Of a DNA stretch of 64,000 nucleotides, positions 11,262 to 22,895 are shown one piece after another. A program made the position numbers and the translations under genes. Source of the DNA: Entonaema liquescens. Taxonomy: Eukaryota; Ascomycota; Sordariomycetes; Xylariales; Xylariaceae. The stretch's first letter is position 1, and the number at the start of each line of letters is the position of its first letter. The notes under the pieces were generated by a model, which was not told the origin of the DNA, made no database searches, and saw only the letters and a program-made list of their open reading frames with translations. The stretch covers positions 1,302,001 through 1,366,000 of the forward strand of contig CADCSX010000007.1 in the NCBI GenBank assembly GCA_902805475.1. Reading direction: 5' to 3'.

Positions 11262-14200
11262 TTATCTCCTTCCCCTATTTTCTGCCTCGGCATCCAGGTC
11301 TCGTTCGACCATCTCGATGGAGCTTAGGCTCGGGAATCTCTTAGCAAAGTCTTGGATGTAGTCTTCCTTCTCCTTAAAGGACATGTCGAGAATAGGCCGA
11401 CCCGGTAACCCTACACCTGCCAGGTGCTCAGCAGAGCTGCGATGCGCAGGACCTGGGGCCCGCTGTGTTGGCGCTGCTTTTGGCGGCGATCGAGCACGGG
11501 TGTTGTTGCCCGTAGGGAGTTTATTGAGGTGCGTGGGTTTGGGTGGGAGAGTTGGTTTGACGGGAGAGCTAGGATCAGGTTGAGCGCGTCCTCGAGCAGT
11601 AGCAGAAGTATCGGTCGACGTAGGGACAGGTTTAAGTGGAATGGTACCTCCCCGTCCACCGGTGAAGTTTTTAGGGGGAATTTCAGGAACTTGCTTTTCC
11701 ACGCGATTTTTGGCCGCTGCAGCGTCCGAAAACTTGCCGTAACCGGACGCTGTGCGCTGAACCTGCTGTGAGGATTTCTGCGACTCGTCTAGGAGGTTTT
11801 GCACTCGGTTCTGTATGCTTACGGCTCGGGAGACACCACCGATGCTTTTAGGGAGCGAACCCGATGGTCCACCATCTCGGGAAGCTATTCGTTGCTTGTA
11901 TTCGGCGGCCGCAGCTTCTACTCGCCGTTCCTCTTCCGCAAGAGCTTGTAGCTCAAGCTCACGCCGCATTTCCGGTGTCATTTCGGGCTCCCCGAGATGC
12001 CCGTCATCACTACGACCATCAGTCGCCTCTGATCCCGCAATAGGGGTCAAATCATGACGCTCCATATCCTTGAGTGGGGATGGTGTTCGTGCACCTGATC
12101 CCGAAGGGTTACCCTCAAACCGTTTAAAAGCATCACCAAACCTCCCGGCTAAGATATTTTTCGTACCCGACAACGAAGTTAAACTCGAGCGCTTCGTATG
12201 TTGCTTTGTGGTTTTATCTTTCTTTTTCGTATCTGAATCTTCCATTGATCTGAGAAAGTCTACGTTTGACTCTATCGCTGTCTCGTCCTGTGGTTCGAGT
12301 CTAGGTGATGATGCATTCCCGAGCAGATTCGGCGAATAGCTAGGGGAACGAAGTGGCCTTGGGGCTGCTTCCCGTTCGCGAAGGTAATCCATATCGGATT
12401 CGAGATAAGTACTAGCAGGTCTAGGACGACCTCCAGTAACTGAGGCTTTAGACAGGGGTTCGAGTTGCTCAGCACTGGGTCGGCCGCTTTCTAGAGATGG
12501 GCGTGACGAAGATGTGTGCCGAGCATGTCCCGGTGATGGTTGAATGGAATCGATGCGAGGAGTCGGAGTAGGGCGGAGCGCATAACCTATATCTGGGCGT
12601 TTTTGACCGGTACCTATCGGTTCTTGCTGTCTAGGCACACTTGTTGGGCGGTGCTGTTCTGCTGGAGGGAATCGGTGGATAGGGGGGTAATCTCGGGTTT
12701 GTCTTTCGGGGGGAGGGGTGCTGGTCATAGTTCCAGTTGAGATCATATTTGGTCTGCTTAAAGTATCTTGAGGAGTTTGCGGTGGAGGGGAGGAAATGGC
12801 CTGGAGCTCAGGATTACTAGATATTATGGCTGAGGCACGACTCATCTCCGAAGGCTGTTTGGGTGGTGCGGAACCAGGCTTGTTAACTGAACCAGGTGGA
12901 GGCGATGCTCTTCTCAACTCCGTTCCAGCTGCTGACTTCACTCGGCTCAGCTCTGCCGACTGCCTTTGATCTGTTGGGATTGTCCCCACCGTGGCTTGAG
13001 GTTTAATAAATGCTTCATCCGCGAGCTGAGCGGCAACACGCTGACTTAGATGTTTTTGGGGATCTGCGGGAGATGTTGGACTATCAAACTCAAATTTTGT
13101 ACCTTGATCATGCAGGAGGGAGAACTGGTCAAGCGTCGGAAACCTAGATGATAGCTCGTCTGCGTCGACGCCGGGTCCCGTTTTGGAATCTAACGCAGCA
13201 AATGGATCACCACTTGTAATTCTCCCTGGAGATGGACTTGGTTTGGCCGCATGTTTTGGAGCAGACTGGCTGGAGACAGTTGGTCTACCACGCCTCATGG
13301 GTGTAATCTCCGGGATTGCTTGGGTTTGCGGCTGTTGTGGTGGGGAGTATACGGCGCCTATACCAGGCGTTCCCCTGTTCTCTTTGCTAGCAGACGCTTG
13401 ACTCTCGTTCCTCCTAGTTTCTGACTGGGATTGCCCAGAATAAATCTGAAATATGTTAGATCAATACTACGAAGTCGAATAAACTAGACCTACGTCATGT
13501 ATAGGCACTTCACGCCCCTGCATCCGACAGCTTTCTCGGAGCACCTGGTAAATATTCGGTCGAGATCGTAAGTCTTCCCGTAACATGGATGCTTTATGGT
13601 ACTACTTAGTATAGGAATTCAAGTACCGGATTGTATGCCTTACCGATCAATTGTTTTAACCTGTCGGAGAATATTGGGTAGCTGGGGAATCTATAGCTTG
13701 CATTCAAGATGGCAAGCTGCCCCTGCTCTTCAAATGGCGTAGTATAGTAACAGAGCTTGTAAAGGAGCACGCCTAGAGCCCATATATCTGATTTCTCGTC
13801 TATCGGTTGCTTCCGATATACATCAATCATCTCCGGACTCCTGTACTGTAACGTAGTATGCCTTTGAATGTCCTCGTCTATTAAGCGACATTCTACGACA
13901 GTTTGTGGTGCAGGCCTCGGCGGCGCGGCAGAACCAAAATCGCACAACTTGAACTTCCTCTTGGATCCATTTACGGTGATGAGGACGTTCTCGACTTTCA
14001 AGTCTCGATGTAATAGGGGAGGCTTGAGGTAATGCATACAAGCAACACCTTCTGCAACATCGGAGAAAATATCCAAGATCTCGGGCTCGGTAAGACGGTG
14101 TTGTAACCGGGTATTCATAAAGTCGATCAATCCCCCGCCATTACAGTATTCCATAAGTAGGAATACTTCATATCCATTGCTGCCCTTGAGCTCGGACGCG

Positions 14201-14571
14201 TGTGAATCGATATATGTAACAATTGTTTGGTGCCCCTTAAGCCGCTTCATCGTCTCAACCTCTGTCCGCATCCCACGGAGAGTCTCCTTGTCCGGCACAG
14301 CAACCCTCTTCAAGACGGCCAAGTCAGTTCCATCGACGGGGCGTGGTAACTTGACGAGATAGACATGTGCAAATCCACCTTCGGATAGATATTTCTGGAT
14401 TACCACCCTATGATTGCCAACTTGTATCTTGGTGCCCGGAGCAAAGGTGCCGGCAGGGGCAGAGGGCCCATGTATAGGCATCTGAGGGTGGTTTTGCATT
14501 GGCGCACCGTAGGTGGCTTGCTGACCAGGGCGAGGGGCTGTCATTGGCATTGTATTACTATACGAAGCCAT
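11262..14571 (-). CDS. Ark1/Prk1 (NAK) family serine/threonine kinase
   Basis: Actin-patch/endocytosis kinase of the NAK family (yeast Ark1, Prk1, Akl1; animal AAK1, GAK), which phosphorylates endocytic coat proteins. Model: exon 1 14571-13644, intron 13643-13592, exon 2 13591-13494, intron 13493-13446, exon 3 13445-11262, giving 1069 aa. The kinase domain spans about residues 48-340: glycine loop SEGGFAHVY (63-71), catalytic lysine K88, HRDLKVEN (188-195), DFG (211-213), and TTLQYRSPEMIDVYR in the activation segment, diagnostic of the NAK family. Exon 2 supplies SMLREDLRSRPNIYQVL, the end of the domain. The remaining 730 residues are Ser/Pro-rich and look disordered, with PxxP motifs such as TLPPKPT, as in Ark1/Prk1 homologues that bind SH3 proteins. 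The 5' leader region holds short tandem repeats. Confidence 0.88.
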
Positions 14572-14621
14572 GCCGTCGGCTCGGAGAGTAAGGTCGGCCT
14601 ATCGCTTAAGGAGACAGAGGG

Positions 14622-14646
14622 CAGGAGACAGGAGACAGGAGACAGG
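14622..14646. repeat. CAGGAGA 7-bp tandem repeat
   Basis: About three and a half copies of CAGGAGA lie 50-75 bp upstream of the kinase start codon, probably in its 5' leader. On the transcript strand the unit reads TCTCCTG, a pyrimidine-rich leader. Confidence 0.7.
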
Positions 14647-14855
14647 GGAATGAGCAGACGACGAGGTAGAAGTCGGTAAAGGGTTGGCACGTTCGGGGGT
14701 TCTTCACGTTTGTGGCATCGAGGCAGATTAGCATGCGCCTTTGCAGCTATAACGCACGCATATCTAAACAGACAAGCGGAAGAAGTATTAAGCTTAGTTA
14801 GTTAGGTAGTCGAGTAAAATGTAAATGTTAGTATTTAGACTTCGACACGGGTTAA

Positions 14856-14897
14856 ACGTGGTAAACTAGACGTGGTGAACTAGACGTGGTTCACTAA
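14856..14897. repeat. Three tandem 14-bp ACGTGG units upstream of kinase gene
   Basis: Three adjacent 14-bp units begin ACGTGGT: ACGTGGTAAACTAG, ACGTGGTGAACTAG and ACGTGGTTCACTAA. They lie about 285-325 bp upstream of the kinase ATG, in its likely promoter. ACGTG cores are typical of bHLH/bZIP sites; binding here is inferred only. Confidence 0.6.
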
Positions 14898-15511
14898 ATT
14901 GTACCATTAGTAGGGGTTGTTAATAGTTGTTAATACATAAAAGTCGGACCCATTTCCCATTTGTCTAGTGTCTAAAATGTCTAGTTGTTTCGTAACAGCC
15001 TGTGCCACCTGTAATCGTCCCCGTAATCGTCCCCACCAGATCGCCTAAGGGGGGGTACGTAGCACAAAGATTAAACAATAGAAACGTCTACATAATTGCA
15101 TAACCCGATAATTCAAATATAATCCGCAGATACCAACTACTACCCAAGGGTATCAGGGATGACTAAGTTTAGAACGGGATCCACGGCAATGGAGTAAAGC
15201 ATGTCTTATTCAGGGTTAGCGAGTTGCTGCTAGTTGCTGTGAGTGGTAGCAGCACAGCCAATTACTGTTACCTCACAGCCTCATCCCACCTACATAATAT
15301 GCCATACATAGTATGGTATGACCTCAAATGCACACCATAATACAACCCTATCAATATCTAGGACGGTAGTAGTTTGCAGCATTTAAACACAATGTCAATG
15401 ATACTCAAATGCTAATGAATCTCTGATCTACATATTATATTACAGTCCAGTATTCATTCACGCATGGAGATCCATTGTACCTCCTTTAAATATTCCCCCC
15501 TATCACTTGGC

Positions 15512-17812
15512 TCAGTCAGAGTCCTCGTCACCGTTTCCTCTCCCACCGCTCGGACCCCCGTTACCACTATCAAGAAGCAGTTTAGGCTTGATATAGTCCT
15601 CATCGAGCTGTCTGAATAAGGCCTGGGGATCCTGGGCGGTAAGTAATTGCTTAATAGCTGCCCTGGCAGAAACAGGTGCTGCCTCTCGGTGACCTGATGT
15701 TGGATATGAAAATACTCCTTCCTCTTCTGACGTCCCGCTAGGCGTAAGAATAGGGCTCCGCGGTGCTTTGCGAGCTGGGGGCGGGAGGTCCGACGTATCA
15801 ATATCGCTCCCAAGGTCCGAGTCGGTCACATTACCTCCGCGCCCTAAGAGATCTGCTCGTTCGACTTCATCGCCAACTTGACGAGAGCCTTTACGGCTTG
15901 AGCTTGCAGCACGTGATGTTGGGAAAGACGGTGAACGATGTCCTGATACGTAACTTCCTCGTTCTGGTCCAGCGGGTTGCTGGAGTCTCCCAGAATCCAC
16001 CCGATCAAGGCGCACCGACCCATTTCTCTGTCGGGGATTATACCCGATACCGGTTCCAGACCGTTTATAATAAGAGCCTGATGGCGCAGCTTCGATATCA
16101 AATTCGTCGTCACTGTCAACTTCTTCGACAACGCCCGTTCTGATACCTAGTATCTCCAACATTCGCGCCGTAGTACCACCAAAAATGATCACAGTGAGCA
16201 CTACCACAACAAGCACAGTAGCCTTAAGTGCATACGAGTTTTCCCGGTTAGTAAAGCGGCTAGCGCCACACCAACAGCTCCCCGTAGACCAGCCCAGAAT
16301 AGCATAGCTTGGTAGCTATAGGGAAGTTCGTCACTGACTTCTATGCCCCGACGCCGCGCCCGATAGTGATGAAACCAATTGATAGCCCTAGACAACGGGA
16401 ACACTGCTACCCATCGTGCGGCACAAACGGCGACAATGGTGACGATTATCAAGGGCGGTTGGAACTGTAAGTCATTATCCGTGAATAATGACAACCCTAG
16501 GTAGATGAAGATGAAATTCTCGGAAAGCTGGGCCAATATTTGGAAGAAGTATTTGGTACTGAGCTGTGTCCGTCGTGACATATTGAAGTATGCGTAATGT
16601 TTGAGAGTAATACCACAAAACAGCAGAGACACAATACCTATTAGGAATTAGATGCCGTCTAATAGAAATAGGATATGGGAATTAGGACATACCTGACATT
16701 TTAACTGCCTGCGAAAAGAAGTAGCTTGCATATGCAATCAACACGATCAAGCAAGTCTCGATTTGAGGGTATCTCCTGATATAGGTGAATTTCAAAGCAA
16801 GCGCAGTACCGACGCCAACCAGAACGCCGATAAGCAAGCTACCAAAGAAGATGAGTAAGAAGATTCCCACACCTTCAAGGAAGCTCAAAAATCCATATGC
16901 GCCTGCAGAATCGCTATTGTACTTCTGCGCCGTCTCGAAAATGACAATCGCAATAGCATCGTTCAAGATAGACTCGCCGAAGATAACAGTGTACAATTTT
17001 GGGTCCACTTTATAGGTATTGAAGATGGCTAAGATGGTGACGGGGTCTGTGGCGGATAGGGTTGCACCAACAGAGATGGCATCAACAAAAGTCATGTCGA
17101 GCCCCTCGAGGGGTATTCGAGTATACAGCCATAACAGCAAGCCAATCACTACGGCAGACAAGAAAGTCCCGGCGAAGGCAAAGGTCAGAATGGTACCGAT
17201 GTTTCGAAAGAAATTGGCTTGGTGTAGCTCGTATCCGGAGTTTAGGATGATGGGTGGTAGTAGTAAGTTGAAGAAGATCTGGTAGTCGAAGCTGACGAGT
17301 TGTCGAATAGAATGACCGGTGCTCACTCTAAGGATTAACCCTACGGTCATTCCTGTTTATCCAAAGTTAGCTTTCTGTAGTTGTTGTAATATTCTTCCTA
17401 TTCTATAACCAACCGGCAAAGATAGAGATTACTGTTTCGTGGACAGCTTGGACCTTCTTCTGCTGCAATATGTAGCTGGTGAAGAATGCAATTATAAGAA
17501 GCATAATTAATATGAATAGCGCCCATGACGCAAATATTTCCTTTTGTCCCGAATCGGCTTCTGTGATAAGCTGTTAGATCAAATCGAGGTATAGACTCAA
17601 GTCGCGAGCCAAGAGCTGCGAACTGCGCAATTAGGTAATAGTAATAATATCATACCATCAGGATCCGTCTCTTCGTCGTCTCGTCCTAAAGGGTATTATA
17701 GTTAGGTAAGTTATATACTAGGTACTGAGCTGTACGAATGATATAGCGATGGGTTTGACTTGGTTGACGTACGAGCAAGCCCCATAAGGGAGCTGGCGAT
17801 TTCTGTCAACAT
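15512..17812 (-). CDS. NHX1: NHX1-type endosomal/vacuolar Na+(K+)/H+ exchanger, with one frame break
   Basis: CPA1-family antiporter that exchanges cytosolic Na+/K+ for lumenal protons in endosomes and vacuole. Exons: 17812-17773, 17685-17656, 17560-17414, 17352-16693, 16637-15512. Hallmarks include QAVHETVISIFAG, NLLLPPIILNSGYEL, ATLSATDPVTILAIFN, GESILNDA, FSENFIF-type LSENFIFIYLGL and GLRGAVGVALAA, with about 12 membrane segments. The tail is a long Ser/Gly-rich acidic cytoplasmic region. The reading frame breaks between GVALAALLTG and ENSYALKATVLVVVVLTV. Both halves are strongly conserved, but the second is one base out of register. One extra base in the GGG run at 16243-16245 (CCC on plus) restores 667 aa and the exact spacing seen in yeast Nhx1. 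No intron explains it, because both sides are core family sequence. Sequencing error or a very recent mutation are the likely causes. Confidence 0.85.
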
Positions 17813-19154
17813 GGTCGCGACAAGGACTTCAAGTCGGGTGTTGATGTTTCGGTGGGATGTAGGCTTCTTGCTCCAAACTGAGCACTAAGAATCGGGCGTG
17901 CGAACGCATAAACGTTGAACGGTCGCTCGATGCGATGTAATGTGATAAGGGGAAATATGATGATGAGTCAAGGTCAAATTCGGGTTATTGCGCTTGATCA
18001 ATGCAAGAAGTTGAACTCGACAGCTTGCACCTTCTGCTATTCCTGGCTACTAATCGCTGATTGCGCCGCACTGCCGCAAAATGTGTATGTGGTACAGAAT
18101 GCCTGCAGGGCCTGACCCACCTGTAAATACCTACATGTACATCTAAAGCAAGCTGAGGCGGGAACGGACTTTACAGCCTACTTTTCTTATAAGGATAACT
18201 CGTTTAGAATGATATACCTACTTCGTAGTGCAATCCGTATGTAGTTGCCTCTACCCCACTTGCTGTTTTATCTTAACTAAACCGTTACAAACTTGAATGA
18301 ATTATAGCTTTTTCTACTAGTCAGGCAATGAAACACCAGTCACACGCGTACCTACATATTCGTAGGTGCGACAGTAAAAAATGCAGGAACCTTACAAGGT
18401 ACGTAATGCACGCAAATGTTAATCTTGTAGTAGACTCAGGTATCAAAATGTCGAAAAGAAGTTGCACCTCAAAAGCATTTACTTACTTAGATACTTACCT
18501 AGAGTTATACAAAGTTTAAATCTAAACCAAGCAAAGTCTAGTCTAGCTTCTCTCCACAGTTCCCTCATACCCGGAATCGGAAATCTCCATTTTACATGTA
18601 CTCTAGTCCCATTACGTCGCAAGGTAACTGATGTCATCGCAACTAATAATTCTAATACCTCTCGGCATTCCGACTCAATTTATTGGCGTCCGTTTCCTCA
18701 GGTCACGCGCATTGTTGAGTGGTTGTCTTGGACTGCCCATTAATACATTGCCTACCAAAGGCACCTTAACATATTGCACCACCCCTTTTGGTAATGTCCA
18801 GCTCATCCTCGTTTCTTCATACTAACCAATTACCACGCGCCACCATTCTAGCTGTACTCGGGATCTAATGCGTCTCGTGCTGCTGCCTCGAGCCGAGACC
18901 GTGTGACATCCAGTCCCATACATCTTCTTAGACATTTACTAGTCTAGACGGCTAAATCCATCCGAACCCCTGTCTACCGAATCCTCTCTCTACATAACCT
19001 TTTTACAAACTTGACATGCATACGTATAACAACATAGACTTACCAACAACTATCTTTACCATCGTTACCTTCCCTCGTTTACCATAGCCGACTTCTCGTG
19101 CGTTGCTAGGCATCATACCATCGAACTCGGTCGCGAAAGCCATACCAGAAATCG
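17813..19154. other. Shared divergent promoter region, NHX1 / sugar transporter
   Basis: 1.34 kb between divergent starts at 17812 (minus) and 19155 (plus). Short frames inside show no protein-like sequence. It is long enough for separate promoters; no motif stands out. Confidence 0.45.
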
Positions 19155-21182
19155 ATGACCTCGTCATTGTCGAGCACTTCGTCCTCGGACCACCCATCTT
19201 CGTCGAGTCGCAAATATGATCAGTCCTTGAAACCGGACAAAAATGCCGATCCCGCGTGGTCCGAAAGTACAATAAGGGTTAACGCCGGAGAGACAGCTGG
19301 TCCAGACAGGCTCAATGAGAGCTCTCCTCTTCTCTCCTCTAGCCGGAGCGAGCGTGATTCCCTAGACGGGGATCACGACAGGCAGGCCGAACAGGATGAG
19401 TTCCAGAAGACCAAGAGCATTTGGTACCTCCTACTCTTAACAATCAGTATCGGAGGACTGCAAGTAGCCTGGGCTGTAGAGTTATCTAATGGTACTCCGT
19501 ATTTACTATCTCTCGGTCTAAGCAAGTCTCTAATGGCCCTTGTATGGGTCGCCGGCCCCCTTACTGGGACTTTGGTACAGCCATATGTCGGCATGCTCAG
19601 TGACAACTGCAGAGTATCTTGGGGGAAGCGCAAGCCCTTCATGCTTGGTGGCGCTGCTGCTACATCGTTAGCCTATATGTTTTTGGCCTGGATTCGGGAG
19701 ATTGTTGGGGGGATCTTCAGCTTGTTTGGAGTTGATTCTGATTCTCACACAGTAAAAATCACTATTATTGTCATTGCCGTCATCTGGATATACGTCCTAG
19801 ATGTTGCTGTCAATACAGTCCAGGCGTCTATCAGAGCCTTCATCGTCGATTGCGCACCATCGCATCAACAAGAAGCCGCAAACTCCATGGCTAGCAGGCT
19901 CGTGGGTGTCGGCAACATCATTGGGTACATCGCTGGTGGAATTGACCTTCCCAAGTATGTTTGGTGGTTTGGGGGCACTCAGTTTAAGGATCTTTGTGCG
20001 ATTGCCAGCATTGCGCTTTGCTCATCGGTGTTGTTGAGCGTGATACTTATTAAGGAGCGAAATCCTCAACTGGAAGGACGACCTGCTACTGACCGGCCTG
20101 GCCTTATCTCATTTTTTGTGAAGATATTTGCCGCTATCAAAAGACTTCCACCGCAGGTCGCGAAGGTTTGCATTGTGCAAATTGCAGCATGGATCGGCTT
20201 CTTTCCTATGCTATTTTACACATCGTCCTATATCGGAGAAATCTACGTCGAGCCCTTCCTAGAAGAGAATCCCCACATGACTCCCGAAGAGTTGGATGAG
20301 CTTTACGAGAAGGCCACAAGAGTGGGCACTTTTGCCCTATTAATATTCGCCATCACCAGTCTAGCAACTAACGTCCTACTTCCTTTCTTTATCGACCCGA
20401 CGTATGACAACAACCCTGTCATTAACAACGCACATGGAGGAACTCCTGGACTCGGAAATTCCGTGTCCGATGGGAAGAGTTTTCTGGCTCGTTTAATCAT
20501 TCCCGGTTTCACTTTGCGAAGAGCCTGGATGTTGTCTGAAATCCTGTTTGCCGGTGTGATGTTCTGTACAGTGCTCGTCCGAACTGTTGAGGCCGCAACC
20601 GCGCTTATTGGCCTCCTTGGTATTACATGGGCTTTGGCACTCTGGGCACCATGGGCTATCATCAGCGCCGAAATTAGTCGCCGCGATATCTTATATCGAG
20701 CCCGAAAGCAACAAATGAGATCACTTGCGCGAGGTGAACCGTTAGATAATGCTGACTCTGACGATGAGCTCCTTGACGGAGAATCTCGGTTGCAGGCTGA
20801 TGAAGAGGAACCAGACCAGGCCGGTGTTATCCTCGGCATACATAACATGGCTATTGCTTCACCACAGTTCATTGCTACTCTTGGTTCTAGCATTATCTTC
20901 CGCATTTTTCAGAAGCCAAGAGGCGTCCCCGGCGACCATAGTATCGCTATTGTTTTAGCTTCTGGGGGGTTTTTCGCACTCATAGCTGCGTACTTCATTC
21001 ACAGAATTAGCGAGGATACGTCGATACCTGCTGCTGCTGTATATGCTGTAGAACAAGGTGACCCCCTTAATTCACGACCGAGCACATCGCAGAGCAAGAG
21101 AAGCGTCGACCAGCCCAGAGCTAGCCTTGACCAGGCGACTCTAGCTAGAAATAGCAGCTTTGGTGCAGGACTAGAATATTAA
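19155..21182 (+). CDS. SUT/SLC45-type sugar:H+ symporter (MFS, GPH family)
   Basis: Proton-coupled sugar transporter related to plant sucrose carriers and fission yeast Sut1 (alpha-glucosides such as maltose and sucrose). Intron-free, 675 aa from ATG 19155 to TAA. About 95 residues of Ser-rich cytosolic N-terminus precede TM1. The motif WAVELSNGTPYLLSLGLSKS and the following WVAGPLTGTLVQPYVGMLSD are the family signature. The MFS loop motif appears as SWGKRKPFMLGG. A second family block is DCAPSHQQEAANSMASRLVG. Acidic central and late loops and a hydrophilic tail are usual. It shares the divergent promoter with NHX1. The substrate is not provable from sequence, and a vacuolar rather than plasma-membrane site is possible. 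Confidence 0.87.
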   Translation: MTSSLSSTSSSDHPSSSSRKYDQSLKPDKNADPAWSESTIRVNAGETAGPDRLNESSPLLSSSRSERDSLDGDHDRQAEQDEFQKTKSIWYLLLLTISIGGLQVAWAVELSNGTPYLLSLGLSKSLMALVWVAGPLTGTLVQPYVGMLSDNCRVSWGKRKPFMLGGAAATSLAYMFLAWIREIVGGIFSLFGVDSDSHTVKITIIVIAVIWIYVLDVAVNTVQASIRAFIVDCAPSHQQEAANSMASRLVGVGNIIGYIAGGIDLPKYVWWFGGTQFKDLCAIASIALCSSVLLSVILIKERNPQLEGRPATDRPGLISFFVKIFAAIKRLPPQVAKVCIVQIAAWIGFFPMLFYTSSYIGEIYVEPFLEENPHMTPEELDELYEKATRVGTFALLIFAITSLATNVLLPFFIDPTYDNNPVINNAHGGTPGLGNSVSDGKSFLARLIIPGFTLRRAWMLSEILFAGVMFCTVLVRTVEAATALIGLLGITWALALWAPWAIISAEISRRDILYRARKQQMRSLARGEPLDNADSDDELLDGESRLQADEEEPDQAGVILGIHNMAIASPQFIATLGSSIIFRIFQKPRGVPGDHSIAIVLASGGFFALIAAYFIHRISEDTSIPAAAVYAVEQGDPLNSRPSTSQSKRSVDQPRASLDQATLARNSSFGAGLEY

Positions 21183-21594
21183 ACATGCCTCCGGTGGGCC
21201 ATCTCTTTAGCTAGTCGCGGTATCTATTATTGAGATTGTGGAATATCTAGGTGTGTCGTTGTCTTTTTTGTATCCGTTCGAACACCACGAGACTTGTAGG
21301 CAACAGATACCAAATTTCATAGTCATTGCGATTCTTGGTGGTTTGTCGACGGGTGGTTGATGTAAATTGCCTTATATTATATGTATAAGTTATATCTCTG
21401 TACTCTACTTGTAGTTCTTATAATTGCCTACCTTCGGCACGCTAATAAATGCTTATTTAGAAGCTAGGACACGTTTTGATCCGCAGAGATCCTCATAGGG
21501 GATAGCGGGAAGTAGGACGGCTTCTATGGTTTACATATCTCAATAGGCTAAATTCCACGACCCTTAGTCCCCCACGTTCAATATAAAGTGATCT

Positions 21595-21833
21595 CCGGGG
21601 CAAGATCAGCGGAGGCTCCTATCCGCGGCTCACTATGCGCTTCGCTGTAGATGTCCTCTCAGTCGTCTCTCCTACGGTCCGGCCTGCCATCTTTAGATTG
21701 AGTCTAGGCTGTGTCTGGACGCTTCTCCTTAATGGACCCCCTTGCCCCGTGCACGTTTCCCGGTTAGGATGCTAATGGCATGATGAATTGTCTCCATCGC
21801 ATCGTCGTGTATAAAACGCCATAGCCCCCGGGG
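21595..21833. promoter_or_regulatory. Two CreA/Mig1-type sites upstream of PL20 lyase
   Basis: CCGGGG (matching SYGGRG, the consensus of the carbon-catabolite repressor CreA) occurs at 21595-21600 and 21828-21833, upstream of the lyase start at 21963. Paired sites are typical of CreA-repressed plant-polymer genes. Binding is inferred, and short motifs can occur by chance. Confidence 0.4.
21810..21816 (+). promoter_or_regulatory. TATA box of PL20 lyase gene
   Basis: TATAAAA lies 147 bp before the ATG at 21963 and is followed by a CT-rich leader. This is the usual position for an inducible fungal secreted-enzyme gene with a 5' leader of about 100 bases. Confidence 0.6.
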
Positions 21834-21962
21834 CGTTGTTCATAACACTCTTACACCGGTTTTATTCTTCAACTATCCCAGTCCGCATAACCCTCCAGCC
21901 AGTCCCGTACATTTCCTTCTAACACCTATAAGGTAGTCGCCAGATATCTTAGGTGGCCCAAG

Positions 21963-22895
21963 ATGAAGGTTACCCTCTTCTCAACGCTGGCTGCAGTAGC
22001 CAACGCGGCTGTTCTTTGGGATGGGCGATTCAACGACCTGGGTACATCAGCCGACTTGAACAAGTGGTCATGGGGTAACCAAGTTGGGCCGTATCAATAT
22101 TACATCCACGGGTCGGGTTCCGTCGAAAAGTACATCAACTTCTCGCCGGACTTCAAGAACCCGGCGGACACGGTGTCGAAGCAGGGGGCCAAGTTCACGC
22201 TGGATTCAACAGCCTTCTGGAACGGCCAGAACATGCGCCGCATCGAACTTATCCCTCAGACCAAGGCTGCTATCAACAGCGGCAAGGTGTTCTACCACTT
22301 CAGCATAATGCGCAAGGACACCAATGCGCCCTCCAAGAACCGCGAGCACCAGATCTCCTTCTTCGAGAGCCACTTCACTGAGTTGAAGTACGGCTGGATC
22401 TCCGGCGAGCAGGGCACCGAGAACCCGAACTTGCAGTTGTAAGTACCTACCCATGCAGACTCTCGATATAACGTTGGAGCGCCAGGCATAGTAGCATAGG
22501 TAGCAATTACTAATACTTATACTCCTCGTATAGTATGGTCTCGCAGAACTCCAAGTGGAAGACGGAGTGGAAGCCCAACGTTTGGCACAACGTAGCTTTC
22601 GAAATCGACTTCGGCAGCGGCTCAGTGGGATTCTGGCATTCAGAGGGCGGCGACGAGCTGAAGCAACTGGTCGCGCCTGTCAAGACGTCGACTTCGTCCA
22701 ACGGCCAGGACTGGCATTTGGGTGTTCTCGAGCTGCCGCGCTCTGGCTACTCTGATGGCGTTGAAGACTTCTACTTCTCGGGCGTATACGTTGAGAGCGG
22801 ACCTATCACTACTACTATTGGCGGTCCTGGTAAGTAACTCGATATCTATTGTCACGCTTAAGTAATATACTTACGCTCTTTCTTTAGCTGCGTAA
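21963..22895 (+). CDS. Secreted glucuronan lyase-type polysaccharide lyase (PL20)
   Basis: PL20 enzymes cleave beta-1,4-glucuronan by beta-elimination outside the cell. Exons 21963-22438, 22534-22829 and a terminal exon of only 8 coding bases at 22888-22895, giving 259 aa. Introns are 22439-22533 (GTAAGT...TATAG) and 22830-22887 (GTAAGT...TTTAG). A signal peptide covers about residues 1-17 (MKVTLFSTLAAVANAAV). The motif LWDGRFND near the start, NKWSWGNQVGPYQYYIHG, and later GFWHSEGGDEL and the DWHLGVLELP segment fit the beta-jelly-roll PL20 family. Length matches Trichoderma glucuronan lyase without a carbohydrate-binding module. It sits at the left end of the gene-poor accessory interval, next to other secreted proteins. 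Confidence 0.85.

Larger units (their letters stand above)
14572..15511. other. Intergenic: kinase promoter and NHX1 terminator
   Basis: 940 bp between two minus-strand genes. Apart from the two tandem repeats annotated separately I see no gene or RNA. Confidence 0.45.

Noticed and set aside
16195..16320. Intron explaining the NHX1 frame break, using TACTAAC and a TTAAG acceptor
   Set aside because: Although TACTAAC is a perfect branch word, every donor that could pair with it would delete conserved family residues or leave the wrong frame.
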